From the NCBI GenBank assembly GCA_964631375.1, contig CAZVYQ010000006.1, forward strand, positions 1 through 64,000: 64,000 bases of DNA, read 5' to 3'. The stretch comes from JAAYYM01 sp964631375. Lineage in GTDB: Bacteria; Bacillota; Clostridia; Lachnospirales; Lachnospiraceae. Below are positions 51,358-60,237 of the stretch, in pieces. The translations under genes were made by a program, and so were the position numbers. Numbering within the stretch: position 1 is the stretch's first letter; the number at the start of each line of letters is the position of its first letter. The notes under the pieces were generated by a model. It was not told where the DNA came from. It did not search any database and worked only from the letters and a program-made list of their open reading frames with translations.

Positions 51358-53034
51358 ATGGTTAAGAGAATCCTGATTATATTTTTGACAATTATCATTA
51401 CTGCAACCACACTATGTTCATGTGTACCACAAGTAAAGATGGTGCCCTATGACCAAATGGAATATGTAGAATATAATACAGAGAAGGCTTCCGAAATAGC
51501 AGAAGAGATTTCAAATGCCGTAAATCAAAACCGACCTCGAAAATTACTATCATGTTATAAAAAAGCAGTTAGAGAACTGAATAGAATACAAACCTATTAT
51601 AGTATGTCCGACATCAATTATTCTAATGATACTTCAAATGAGTATTGGATTAAACGAGTTGAAATAGATCAAGTTCTTTTAAATGATGCCAATGAAATAT
51701 TGTGTAGTGCTCTGGCTGATGCACTTCATTCTTCAAGTGGCAAAGAATTGTATAAGGTGATGACGCCGGGAGAAATCAACCAGATAGAAGGAAGTAATGA
51801 TAATCAGCAACAGCTTGATCTTATGAAAAAAGAAGCCGAAGTCATTGGAGAATATCTATCAACAGAAAAAACAGATGAGAGAGCAGACTGTTACTTAAAA
51901 CTTGTCAAAATACGAAACGAGCTGGCAAGGATCAGCAGCTATGAATCCTATGATGAATATGCTTATGAATGTATCTATATGAGAGCTTTTTCTCCTTCTG
52001 AAATAGAAAGCCTCTGTGAAACCACTCGAAAATATCTGGCACCGGTAGTAATTGAGATTGATGCGAAAGGCAGCAAAATATCAGAACCAGAGTATTCGGT
52101 CGCGGATACCCGTAAGATGCTTGAGACTTGCGATGCAGGGCTTGAGCAGTATATGCCTGAATTGGGGAATATGGTTGATTATATTTTAAAATATAGATTG
52201 TATACACCCCACTATGATGAGAACTGTGCCGACAGAGGCTTTATGACAACACTTCCATACTATAAGTCCGCTTATTTATATAATTATCCCACAGGGTCAT
52301 CAGTAGATTTATATTACAATTTTCATGAACTTGGACACTTTAGTAATGGTATCAAAGCTCCATCAAAAGGAATCGGATCATTATTATCCATAGACATTGC
52401 AGAAATTCAGTCAACAGCCTTGGAAAATATCATGGATGCGGCAATGTATGATATCTTCGATCAAGAAGAGGCTGATCAGGCAATTTACAATCATCTGTGT
52501 ACCGGAGCCTTAAGTATGCTTGATGGTTGTATACTCCATGAGTTCGAGCAATATGCATATAGTCATGAGGATGCCTCTATAGAAGAACTAAATCATGAAT
52601 TTAAACGAATCAATGAGTCGTATGGAATCAACTGGATATCTGAAACATATTGGACTCAGATCTTCCACATATTCTCAATGCCATTTTATTATGTCAGTTA
52701 TTCAACAGCCGGCCTGGCAGCAACCGGCCTGGCAGCAGACTATAGGCAGAATCCTGCTCAGGCAAGAGAACGATATATGAAAGTTCTTATGACAGAAGAA
52801 TATGATGGCAGTTTCAAAGATTTCTGTAATGAATATGAACTGCTTTACTTTGGCAATGAAAAGGATGTCATACAAGCCGCAAAGTACATAAAGGAATATG
52901 CAGAAGAATTACTCCCAATTTCCTGTTATACTGATACCTTTAAAACCTCTATCTCGCTTCGATTCTCTTTCGATCTCTATTGCTGTAAACCTGATTCAAT
53001 ATCAGTACTACAACAATTTCAAGTACCGTTGTAA
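51358..53034 (+). CDS. M3-like metallopeptidase lipoprotein with C-terminal readthrough
   Basis: Predicted extracytoplasmic oligopeptidase. I start at ATG 51358 (MVKRILIIFLTIIITATTLCSC), since GAGGTGG lies upstream; four codons earlier another ATG lacks a site. The lipobox LCSC and a helical protein of M3 type follow, with the zinc motif HELGH (323-327) in YYNFHELGHFSNG and a distal glutamate region (EIQSTALENIM). About residue 520 onward (KYIKEYAEELLP) the natural end seems reached, but the frame continues for about 30 residues (from CYTDTF) into the antisense strand of the convergent CPBP gene, overlapping it by 86 bp. A 15-bp in-frame duplication (AGLAA-TGLAA) lies near residues 456-466. 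It follows pgmB by 25 bp. Confidence 0.82.
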   Translation: MVKRILIIFLTIIITATTLCSCVPQVKMVPYDQMEYVEYNTEKASEIAEEISNAVNQNRPRKLLSCYKKAVRELNRIQTYYSMSDINYSNDTSNEYWIKRVEIDQVLLNDANEILCSALADALHSSSGKELYKVMTPGEINQIEGSNDNQQQLDLMKKEAEVIGEYLSTEKTDERADCYLKLVKIRNELARISSYESYDEYAYECIYMRAFSPSEIESLCETTRKYLAPVVIEIDAKGSKISEPEYSVADTRKMLETCDAGLEQYMPELGNMVDYILKYRLYTPHYDENCADRGFMTTLPYYKSAYLYNYPTGSSVDLYYNFHELGHFSNGIKAPSKGIGSLLSIDIAEIQSTALENIMDAAMYDIFDQEEADQAIYNHLCTGALSMLDGCILHEFEQYAYSHEDASIEELNHEFKRINESYGINWISETYWTQIFHIFSMPFYYVSYSTAGLAATGLAADYRQNPAQARERYMKVLMTEEYDGSFKDFCNEYELLYFGNEKDVIQAAKYIKEYAEELLPISCYTDTFKTSISLRFSFDLYCCKPDSISVLQQFQVPL

Positions 53035-53731
53035 TCACTGTAAAGATCATCGTCTCGTTGATTGCAAAGCTTACAGCAAAGGAATTCATCATAGAATGAA
53101 ACAGGATACAAGGCCAGACTCCCTTGGATCGGTTCTTCAAAAAAGCCAGAATAAATGCCAGTCCAAAGGTGCTGACTGCGAAGATAGGATAACTCATATG
53201 CAGATTTTGATTTGTACCTGAGATCAAAAAGAGTGGTAAATGCCAGAGTGCCCAGATCACACCCATAATAACTGTAGCAATTGGGAATGAGAATTTTCTC
53301 TCTAATGCAGGCTGCATCAGATATCTCCAGCCTACCTCTTCAAGACCACCGCCAAACATCATTGCAGGTATCATGACAATCGCCATATAAAACGGACTCA
53401 TGACAATCACTTGACCACCTATAATATGTACAATATATGCGACCAGCAAAAATACGACAATGAAAAGATACACCACCGGATTTTGTTTAAATGTAAAGCT
53501 GTCCTTTATGATCTGCTTAAAACCAGAAACTTCTTTTTGTCTGATCAGGCAGATACATGATACGATCGTTGGTGCAAAACCCCCGATGATATATAAAATC
53601 ATTCCACAGGGAGCACCATACTGCAGTGCTGCTATTCTTCCACCTGCCAGTGCTACAATCCCCCACGAGATATAAGACAGTAGAAATGTCCCTATTAAGT
53701 ATTGTATTGCTGTTTTGTTCTTCGGTTCCAT
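52949..53731 (-). CDS. CPBP family intramembrane metalloprotease
   Basis: A 260-residue membrane protein with about seven to eight segments and the CPBP/Abi motifs EEVGWRYLMQPAL (motif 1, near 131-143), a tryptophan/histidine motif GVIWALWHLPLF (motif 2) and a C-terminal histidine in CILFHSMMN. Such proteins act in prenyl-protein processing, bacteriocin self-protection or unknown roles. ATG 53731 follows GGAG. Its 3' end overlaps the convergent M3-like gene. An inverted repeat (53745-53781) lies just upstream. Confidence 0.9.
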   Translation of the reverse strand: MEPKNKTAIQYLIGTFLLSYISWGIVALAGGRIAALQYGAPCGMILYIIGGFAPTIVSCICLIRQKEVSGFKQIIKDSFTFKQNPVVYLFIVVFLLVAYIVHIIGGQVIVMSPFYMAIVMIPAMMFGGGLEEVGWRYLMQPALERKFSFPIATVIMGVIWALWHLPLFLISGTNQNLHMSYPIFAVSTFGLAFILAFLKNRSKGVWPCILFHSMMNSFAVSFAINETMIFTVITTVLEIVVVLILNQVYSNRDRKRIEAR

Positions 53732-53744
53732 ATTCAGTCTCCTC

Positions 53745-53781
53745 TATTCTGATTATTTGATTGTTCTCTATATTCAGAATA
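53745..53781. promoter_or_regulatory. Inverted repeat upstream of the CPBP gene
   Basis: TATTCTGA (53745-53752) and TCAGAATA (53774-53781) are separated by 21 bp and lie 14-50 bp upstream of the CPBP start codon, suggesting a binding site for a regulator encoded elsewhere. Confidence 0.4.
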
Positions 53782-53822
53782 AACAAAAACGCAACATATT
53801 TCTATTGACATTTGTAACGTTT

Positions 53823-54371
53823 TTACTGCCTATATATGATTTTACTCTTCATAGCTCCTGCCTCTGTCTCACAATCAAGAAGTTTCACAAGCTCCAATGC
53901 AAACGGTATCGCCGTTCCGACGCCACGGCTGGTAGTCACATTACCGTCAGTCACTACTTCCTCACGAAGAACAGTTGCTCCCTGCAGACTCTCCTCATTT
54001 CCGGGATAGCAGACAGCCTTTTTACCTATCAAAACACCCAGCTTGCCCAGCACGCTTGGCGCAGCACAGATGGCTGCAATTCTCTTTCTGGAGAGATTAA
54101 ATGCCTTAATCCTCTCTGTCAATCCTTCATGCTCCAGAAGCTTCGTGTGTCCGGGACCGCCCGGTAGGATCAGCATATCTACATCTTCAAAGTCAGCCTC
54201 CTCATATGGCAGATCCACCTTCACTGTAATATCATGTGCACCGGTCACATATGCTTCGTTATCAATGGAGATCATAACGACCTCCACCTTATCCCTACGT
54301 AAAAGGTCTACCACTGTCAGTGCTTCAACCTCTTCAAAACCTGTTGCTAAAAAAATATAAACCTTTGCCAT
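53823..54371 (-). CDS. DJ-1/PfpI family protein
   Basis: A 182-residue flavodoxin-like protein of the DJ-1/YajL group, members of which act as chaperones or glyoxalase/deglycase-like enzymes. The start MAKVYIFLATGFEEVEALTVVD (in parts) holds the conserved Glu14. LILPGGPGH and the nucleophile-elbow cysteine Cys102 in AAICAAPSVLGK are present, as is the late TSRGVGTAIPFALELV motif. GGAG lies upstream of ATG 54371. It is followed by the CPBP gene after a 91-bp gap and preceded by the cyclase gene 35 bp away on the same strand. Confidence 0.94.
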   Translation of the reverse strand: MAKVYIFLATGFEEVEALTVVDLLRRDKVEVVMISIDNEAYVTGAHDITVKVDLPYEEADFEDVDMLILPGGPGHTKLLEHEGLTERIKAFNLSRKRIAAICAAPSVLGKLGVLIGKKAVCYPGNEESLQGATVLREEVVTDGNVTTSRGVGTAIPFALELVKLLDCETEAGAMKSKIIYRQ

Positions 54372-54406
54372 GCTCCTTGCCCTCCCTTTACACTTAGCTT
54401 TACTAC

Positions 54407-55738
54407 CTATACCTGAACAATCTGTATCAAATCATTCTCAATATATTTTCCCATAACCTCTGCGCCTTCATAAAGAAAGCGAATGTTGGTATAAAGTTCC
54501 ATCTTTTTATCTAACCGCATGCGATTCTTGGACTTTTCAAGAATGTGACAATTCAACGCCTCTTCTCTTGCATATTTCCCTTCAAATACATGCACTTCTA
54601 TCTCACATGGTGACTCAAGTGCTGTCAGTTCTTCTGTTTCTGTACGGCAGATCAGATCTCCGATTGAAGCAATGTCATATACATTGATCGGAATCTTGAT
54701 ACCCTTGGGATAAATCTCGTGTATACTTCGCGACTCGAATTGTGTCAGTCTGCAGGTTGTACTCTCAGATGCAAGCACCTGTCCTCCAACCGTATATCCC
54801 TCGATTCGTCCTGCCAGATTTACATTCTGTCCTACAACTCCATACTTGGCACGTTTTTCACTACCAATATTTCCGAGAATCACATCACCGGTATTGATGC
54901 CAATCCCCATCTCCAGATGCGGATAACCCTGTTCCTCATTCAACTGATTCACCAAAAGCATTGCATTCTGCATCTCCACTGCACACCTGACTGCATTTTC
55001 AGCCCCATTTTCACATTCAATTGGAGCACCGAAAATCGCAAAAATCGCATCTCCAATAAACTCAATAATGGTTCCCTTGTATTTTTGGATGATATCAGTC
55101 ATAATTGCCAGATAATGATTGAGCATTGTCATCAAATCTACAGGTGGCATGATTTCACTCATTGCAGTAAAGCCACGGATGTCACTCATGATGATCGTGA
55201 CCTCCTGCTTTTCTCCGCCAAGCTTCCTGCCATCCGGCGAACTGAGCAGCTTCTCCACGATCTCATCTGACAGATAACGTCCAAAAGTCTCAGAGATCAG
55301 TTCATTTCGTAGTTTCAACTGTACATTCAGAGCCTTGATCTGTTCCATCGCCTTCACTGCATCTTTTAATTCATACAGTTCTGACAAATCATTGATCACA
55401 ACTACAATACCACTATTTTGATGAACTCCGCTTTCCTTAAGATAAGAGGACGTCACATACAGTTTCTTTTTCTGATCTCCTAAAACATAATCTACGATAC
55501 TGCTCTGTGTCGTTGTATGATCATAAATGGCATTCAGGATTGTCTGATTAAACGCATCGTTTTCCTCTCGTCCAAAAAAAGACTTGGCAAAACTGACTCC
55601 GACAATGGCATCATCTACACCCAGTATTTTTTTACACGAATCATTAACTAACGTTGTGACTCCGTCTGCACCGATGGTGATAACGCCCTCAGCCATATCT
55701 TCAACAATCTGCCTGTAAATCTTATGTTCATCGCTCAT
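54407..55738 (-). CDS. PAS-domain class III nucleotide cyclase with C-terminal PilZ-like domain
   Basis: The start is ATG 55738 (MSDEHKIYRQIVEDM), overlapping the previous stop by 4 bp (ATGA) with GGGAG eight bases upstream. The 443-residue protein has a PAS domain (about 5-125), a coiled linker (about 128-155) and a class III catalytic domain (about 175-355). Metal-binding aspartates are in IMSDIRGFTAMSE and FIGDAIFAIFGAP, and the transition-state Asn and Arg are in NVNLAGRIEG. The residue before FIGD is Glu, where adenylyl cyclases normally have Lys, and the second base-contacting position (YGVVGQ) is Gly; a Glu here is characteristic of guanylyl cyclases. The last 80 residues look PilZ-like but lack the canonical motif. 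It is the last gene of the cNMP-binding protein operon. Confidence 0.88.
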   Translation of the reverse strand: MSDEHKIYRQIVEDMAEGVITIGADGVTTLVNDSCKKILGVDDAIVGVSFAKSFFGREENDAFNQTILNAIYDHTTTQSSIVDYVLGDQKKKLYVTSSYLKESGVHQNSGIVVVINDLSELYELKDAVKAMEQIKALNVQLKLRNELISETFGRYLSDEIVEKLLSSPDGRKLGGEKQEVTIIMSDIRGFTAMSEIMPPVDLMTMLNHYLAIMTDIIQKYKGTIIEFIGDAIFAIFGAPIECENGAENAVRCAVEMQNAMLLVNQLNEEQGYPHLEMGIGINTGDVILGNIGSEKRAKYGVVGQNVNLAGRIEGYTVGGQVLASESTTCRLTQFESRSIHEIYPKGIKIPINVYDIASIGDLICRTETEELTALESPCEIEVHVFEGKYAREEALNCHILEKSKNRMRLDKKMELYTNIRFLYEGAEVMGKYIENDLIQIVQV

Positions 55739-56454
55739 CCAAGTTTCTCCCAATATGTCATTGACCGTTCAAACTCCTCAGGCTTTGTGACCTCGATCGT
55801 CATGATCGGCTCCTGTTTTAATCTGCTGATCTGACTATAAAGTATTCTCCAGTCTATGATTCCTTCACCGATCGGCAAATGCTCATCATAGACACCGTGA
55901 TTGTCGTTGAGGTGCATATAGCCGATATGGGAAGCCAACGCCTCAATCCAACTCTCTATAGGAACTCTGGTCAGATTTGCATGACCGACATCCAAGCATA
56001 CACCCAGTAGCTTCGGATCAGCCATATCCATCATTCTTTTTAGAATGTCCGGATTGATGTCCAACGTATTTTCTATAAATATCCTCACCTGATATCTCTC
56101 TGCAAGCATACTTAAATAAGATACTGCCGTTTCACACCAGATATCGATCACACTCTGATTGATCATCACAGGATAGCAGCATGTATGAACAACTACATTG
56201 GTGACACCCAGCTTCTTTCCTGTCTCTATTGATGTTTCCACCCGTTTTTGGGAGATCTCCCTGATCCGTACATCATTGCTTGCGTAATTGATATCAATGA
56301 AGGCAGCATGCATTGACGAAACAGAACAGCCATGATATGTCTCAAGTATTGTTTTCTCAATATAATCAGGATATGCAATATCCATGATCTCACATGGATA
56401 CCCTAATTTCAGGAATTCTGCTGCATATCTTCTAATGGTCTGACACTGTATCAT
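55735..56454 (-). CDS. Sugar phosphate isomerase/epimerase family protein (AP endonuclease 2 fold)
   Basis: A 239-residue TIM-barrel protein with the metal-ligand pattern of this family: Glu in CEIMDIAYPDY and EN in RIFIENTLD, His and Asp in LGVCLDVGHAN, HLNDNHG, and Glu in TIEVTKPEE. No signal peptide is present. Specific reaction unknown; relatives act on inosose, xylose or hexulose phosphates. ATG 56454 follows AGGAGAG. It is sandwiched between the cNMP-binding protein gene (18 bp) and the cyclase gene (4-bp overlap), so expression is coupled to the signalling genes. Confidence 0.87.
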   Translation of the reverse strand: MIQCQTIRRYAAEFLKLGYPCEIMDIAYPDYIEKTILETYHGCSVSSMHAAFIDINYASNDVRIREISQKRVETSIETGKKLGVTNVVVHTCCYPVMINQSVIDIWCETAVSYLSMLAERYQVRIFIENTLDINPDILKRMMDMADPKLLGVCLDVGHANLTRVPIESWIEALASHIGYMHLNDNHGVYDEHLPIGEGIIDWRILYSQISRLKQEPIMTIEVTKPEEFERSMTYWEKLG

Positions 56455-56472
56455 CTGACTCTCCTATATGGC

Positions 56473-57000
56473 TTAGTAATACATACTGAAATGATCCATC
56501 ATATAATAGGCATCATACCCGCTTTTGACAAATGCTTCATTTGAGAGCTGATCATATTCTGCGGCGTACTTCTTCATTCTCTCCCAGAGGCTTGGTTTTT
56601 TGGATGTCATGCCCTCTGCAATCACCTCTGACATCGTCTTGCACACGTCTATATAATCCTCGGTCAGATTACGAAGTCTACCGGATAGTTGTGTCATGAT
56701 GGACAGAGCAATATCAGTATGGATTGCAAGATAACATACAAAATCCTCTTTTGAGATCGTTTCCACTTCTGTTTCCTGAAATGCAACTGCTGTGGCACTA
56801 CGAGGTACTTCTTCGATCATCGCCATCTCTCCGAAATACTTGCCTTCTCCCAGTTCTACCAGACATCTCTCATTTTCTGTTCCATAATTTACATAGATTC
56901 CAACCAAACCACTTTTGATCTCATACATTTTATCTCCATCATCACCTTGATTGAAGATCACATCACCCATCTGAAATTTTTCTGTTTTTATACCTGGCAT
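56473..57000 (-). CDS. Cyclic nucleotide-binding domain protein without DNA-binding domain
   Basis: I start at ATG 57000 (MPGIKTEKFQMGD), eight bases after AAGGAGG; the open frame reaches 34 codons upstream across the promoter. The 175-residue protein is one CRP-like cNMP-binding domain: FQMGDVIFNQGDDGDKMYEIKSGLVGIYV (in parts, 9-37), phosphate-binding cassette YFGEMAMIEEVPRSATA (55-71) with the key Glu58, Arg67 and Ser68, and then a helical C-terminal part that is not a helix-turn-helix. It therefore can bind a cyclic nucleotide but probably acts on a protein or membrane partner instead of on DNA. It opens the operon that also encodes a nucleotide cyclase. Confidence 0.88.
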   Translation of the reverse strand: MPGIKTEKFQMGDVIFNQGDDGDKMYEIKSGLVGIYVNYGTENERCLVELGEGKYFGEMAMIEEVPRSATAVAFQETEVETISKEDFVCYLAIHTDIALSIMTQLSGRLRNLTEDYIDVCKTMSEVIAEGMTSKKPSLWERMKKYAAEYDQLSNEAFVKSGYDAYYMMDHFSMYY

Positions 57001-57193
57001 AGTCATATCCTCCTTATGTATTATACTGTTAATATTTATTATACCCGTCCACCTCGTTAAACTCAATGTATAATGGCGAATAATTTTGATAGTTCCAATC
57101 AATAATGTATGTTACAATCAGGAGAGAGTTCATATCATTTATACTGAGTTACATCCCGGCACATCATAACAGTACTTCATAAGGAGCATATTC

Positions 57194-57640
57194 ATGGAAA
57201 TAGAGAGAAAGTTTTTGATCAAGCAGCTACCTGCAGATCTGGATTCCTATTCATTTCATATGATCGAGCAGGCTTATTTGTGTACCGATCCGGTCATACG
57301 TGTCCGCAAGGAGGATGATCAATACTATATGACCTATAAAGGAAAGGGACTTCTCGCCAGAGAGGAATACAATCTGCCTCTGAACCAGAAAGCCTATGAA
57401 CAACTAAAGACCAAGGCAGAAGGAAATCTGATTGCAAAAAAAAGAGTCCTCATCCCATATTTAGAATATGTGATAGAACTCGATCTGTTTGCAGAGCCCT
57501 TTGCTCCGCTTCAATTAGCTGAGGTTGAATTCGAGACTGAGGAGGCCGCTCATTCCTTCACCCCTCCTGACTGGTTCGGTCAAGACGTAACCAATGATCC
57601 AAATTATCATAATAGCAATATGAGTAGACAAACATTTTGA
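57194..57640 (+). CDS. CYTH domain protein (triphosphate tunnel metalloenzyme)
   Basis: A 148-residue member of the CYTH superfamily with the diagnostic N-terminal E-x-E-x-K motif (Glu2, Glu4, Lys6 in MEIERKF) and further charged tunnel residues (IRVRKEDDQYYMTYKGKG; EIELDLF-type VIELDLFAEPFAPLQLAEVEFE). Bacterial members mostly hydrolyse inorganic triphosphate or similar substrates; the class also includes CyaB-type adenylyl cyclases and thiamine triphosphatase, so the exact activity is open. AAGGAG precedes ATG 57194. Its stop codon is directly adjacent to the stop of the convergent LacI gene. Confidence 0.92.
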   Translation: MEIERKFLIKQLPADLDSYSFHMIEQAYLCTDPVIRVRKEDDQYYMTYKGKGLLAREEYNLPLNQKAYEQLKTKAEGNLIAKKRVLIPYLEYVIELDLFAEPFAPLQLAEVEFETEEAAHSFTPPDWFGQDVTNDPNYHNSNMSRQTF

Positions 57641-58663
57641 TCATTTTGTTGATTCTCCAATGATCAACTCTCCTTCAAACGTTTTATGCTGGTGCTTATT
57701 ATCATTTTGAATAACATCAAACAGTACCTTCACTGTTTCCTTTGCCATTTCCTCAATGGGCTGTCTGATGGTTGTGATAGATGGACTATAGAAATATGCC
57801 ATATCAATCCCATCATATCCTGCAACCGAGATGTCTTCCGGAATCCTGCGTCCGCTTTCCAAGATTGCTTTACAGGCACCAATTGCCAGTGTATCTGAAA
57901 TCGCATAAACTGCCGTCGGCAGATCCTTACGTTTCAGAATCTCCTGCATAACTGCATATCCATTTTCCATGGTATATGTATCCAGTTTATAATTCATTTC
58001 ATAGATCAACGATTCGTCAATTTTTATCCCATTGTCTCGAAGAGCCATTTTATACCCCTCGCGTCTCAGATTACCAACACTTTCATCAGAAGAACATGCC
58101 ACAATGGTTGCTATTCGCTTATGTCCCAATTTACAGAGATAATCCACAATTTTATAACTTTCTCTGACATCATCCACCGACACGGAGGAATAACTCTCAC
58201 TTGGATTCTTCTGTGCCATAGCAATGGTGCTCAAAACAAACGGTACCTGTAATTGTTCCAATTTCTCCTTTGTATGCGAGAAATAACCTCCCAAAAAGAC
58301 AATACCCTGTAAACGCTTCTCTTTGATCAGTTCCAGTGCAACATCAACTTCATCCTCATTTAACTCTACATGACGCAGCACCAGTGCATACTTTTTCTTC
58401 TGGATTTCTTTCTCCATTACCTTGATCATCTTCATAAAAAAAGGATTTGAGATACCCTTGACTAAGATGGCAATTGCATTTGACTCAGACAGTTTGAGAT
58501 TTCTGGCACTATTATTGGGAATATAATTGTATTCCTTGATGATCTCCATGACCTTCTGTTTGGTCTCTTCATTGATATCCGGATGGTTGTTCATGGCGCG
58601 CGAAACAGTACTGACACCTACACCGCACATCCTAGCAATATCTTTGATCGTAATTGTCTCCAT
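57641..58663 (-). CDS. LacI family regulator of the maltodextrin operon
   Basis: A 340-residue regulator: helix-turn-helix TIKDIARMCGVGVSTVSRAMNN (in parts, 4-25), hinge NNSARNLKLSES, and core with ISNPFFMKMIKVMEKE and SVAGYDGIDMAYFYSPSITTIRQP. It is the last gene of the minus-strand operon binding protein-permeases-malQ-regulator, 64 bp after malQ. It resembles MalR-type regulators, and the probable targets are the CG-centred boxes at 63654-63689 between this operon and the divergent GH13 gene. Confidence 0.93.
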   Translation of the reverse strand: METITIKDIARMCGVGVSTVSRAMNNHPDINEETKQKVMEIIKEYNYIPNNSARNLKLSESNAIAILVKGISNPFFMKMIKVMEKEIQKKKYALVLRHVELNEDEVDVALELIKEKRLQGIVFLGGYFSHTKEKLEQLQVPFVLSTIAMAQKNPSESYSSVSVDDVRESYKIVDYLCKLGHKRIATIVACSSDESVGNLRREGYKMALRDNGIKIDESLIYEMNYKLDTYTMENGYAVMQEILKRKDLPTAVYAISDTLAIGACKAILESGRRIPEDISVAGYDGIDMAYFYSPSITTIRQPIEEMAKETVKVLFDVIQNDNKHQHKTFEGELIIGESTK

Positions 58664-58727
58664 GATTTCTCAATCCTCGTTTCATTTCTGAAAGCATAAC
58701 ATTCTTGTAGGACATATTATAACTCTA

Positions 58728-60209
58728 TTATACTCTGCCGTACAGTTTTGTCATATCATACATTCGTTTTAGCAGCTTTTTATTGATATCTTTTTCTGAC
58801 ATTCTCCATTTCCAGTTGTCTCCTATGGTCGAAGGTGTATTGATACGTGCTTCTGCCCCCATACATAAATAGTCCTGAATCGGAATGATACACAGCTTTG
58901 CAACACTTGACTGAGCCAGTCGTATGAAGTCCCAACTGATCTCTTTGGGTGGTGTGTCAAAATTATTGATATAGGAAATGGATAGCTTTTTATCAGGTCT
59001 AGACAATTCATCATACCATCCACGTATTGTATTATTATCATGTGTCCCTGTATAAACCACACTGTTTGCTGTGTAGTTATGTGGCAGATAATCGCTTTCC
59101 TCACGGGAATCAAAAGCAAACTGCAGTACCTTCATTCCGGGGTAGCCTGTATCCTTTACCAATTTAATGACCGATGGAGTCAAATAGCCCAGATCCTCTG
59201 CTATAATGTCCATTTTACCCAATCTGGATGCAAGTGTTTTAAAAATCTCAATACCCGGCCCCTTTTTCCATTTCCCTTTTTCTGCAGTCTTGTTACCATA
59301 TGGAATCGCATAATACTCATCAAAGCCTCTGAAATGATCCACTCGAACCACATCGTAAAGTTTGAAACAGTAACCGATTCTCTTTACCCACCAATCATAA
59401 TTGGTCTTTTTATGATAACTCCAATCATAAAGTGGATTGCCCCACAACTGACCTGTTGTGGAGAACGCATCCGGAGGACAGCCTGCAACTGCTGTAGGCT
59501 TATTATCCTTATCAAATTGGAACAGCTTAGGAGCTGCCCAAGTATCTGCACTGTCAAACGCAACATAGATCGGAATATCTCCAATGATCTTAATACCTCT
59601 GTCATTGGCATACTTTTTGAGTTTCGTCCATTGTTCAGTAAATTTAAACTGCTGAAACTGATAAAATTCTATTTCCTTGGCAAACCTCTTGCGATACTTA
59701 GTCAATGCATCCGGCTTACGGTTTCGGATATCCTCATCCCACTCGATAAAGCTGGCACCACCAAAGGAATTTTTGACTGCCATATAAAGTGCATAGTCAT
59801 CCAGCCAATATGCATTTTCTGCAATGAACTCTCTAAACTTCTTTTTTCGGGAGATATTGCTTCTCTCATATGCAATATGAAGAACCTTAAATCTGGACAG
59901 ATACAATTTCTCATAGTCAATGTATCTGCTGTTTTTCCCGAAGTCACAGCTGTCACATTCTCCCCTTGTCAGCAATCCTTCCTCAATCAATGTTTCCAAA
60001 TCAATGAAGTATGGATTTCCGGCATAGGTTGAAAAGGATTGGTAAGGAGAATCTCCATAGCCTGTAGGTCCCAAGGGTAATAACTGCCAATAGGATTGCC
60101 CCGCCTCTCTCAACTGATCCACAAAACGATATGCATGCTTGGAAAATGAGCCAATCCCATATTTCCCCGGCAAGCTTGCTATTGGTAATAAAATCCCGCT
60201 TTTTCTCAT
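58728..60209 (-). CDS. malQ: 4-alpha-glucanotransferase (GH77)
   Basis: Disproportionating enzyme that rearranges maltodextrins in the cytoplasm. The 493-residue protein has the GH77 opening MRKSGILLPIASLPGKYGIG and PLGPTGYGDSPYQSFS, nucleophile Asp in VVRVDHFRGFDEYYAIP, acid/base Glu in IIAEDLGYLTPSV and the third acidic residue in YTGTHDNNTIRGWY. Length and motifs fit bacterial amylomaltases of the Thermus type. ATG 60209 follows GAGAGG. It lies 28 bp after the MalG-type permease gene. Confidence 0.97.
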   Translation of the reverse strand: MRKSGILLPIASLPGKYGIGSFSKHAYRFVDQLREAGQSYWQLLPLGPTGYGDSPYQSFSTYAGNPYFIDLETLIEEGLLTRGECDSCDFGKNSRYIDYEKLYLSRFKVLHIAYERSNISRKKKFREFIAENAYWLDDYALYMAVKNSFGGASFIEWDEDIRNRKPDALTKYRKRFAKEIEFYQFQQFKFTEQWTKLKKYANDRGIKIIGDIPIYVAFDSADTWAAPKLFQFDKDNKPTAVAGCPPDAFSTTGQLWGNPLYDWSYHKKTNYDWWVKRIGYCFKLYDVVRVDHFRGFDEYYAIPYGNKTAEKGKWKKGPGIEIFKTLASRLGKMDIIAEDLGYLTPSVIKLVKDTGYPGMKVLQFAFDSREESDYLPHNYTANSVVYTGTHDNNTIRGWYDELSRPDKKLSISYINNFDTPPKEISWDFIRLAQSSVAKLCIIPIQDYLCMGAEARINTPSTIGDNWKWRMSEKDINKKLLKRMYDMTKLYGRV

Positions 60210-60237
60210 AATCGATTCCTCTCTGACTCCAACAGAA

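Noticed and set aside
54719..55270. Plus-strand frame of 183 codons
   Set aside because: It is antisense to the catalytic domain of the nucleotide cyclase and shows no domain.
59040..60032. Plus-strand frame of 330 codons
   Set aside because: It is fully antisense to malQ, which has all GH77 catalytic motifs, and the antisense product has no recognisable domain.
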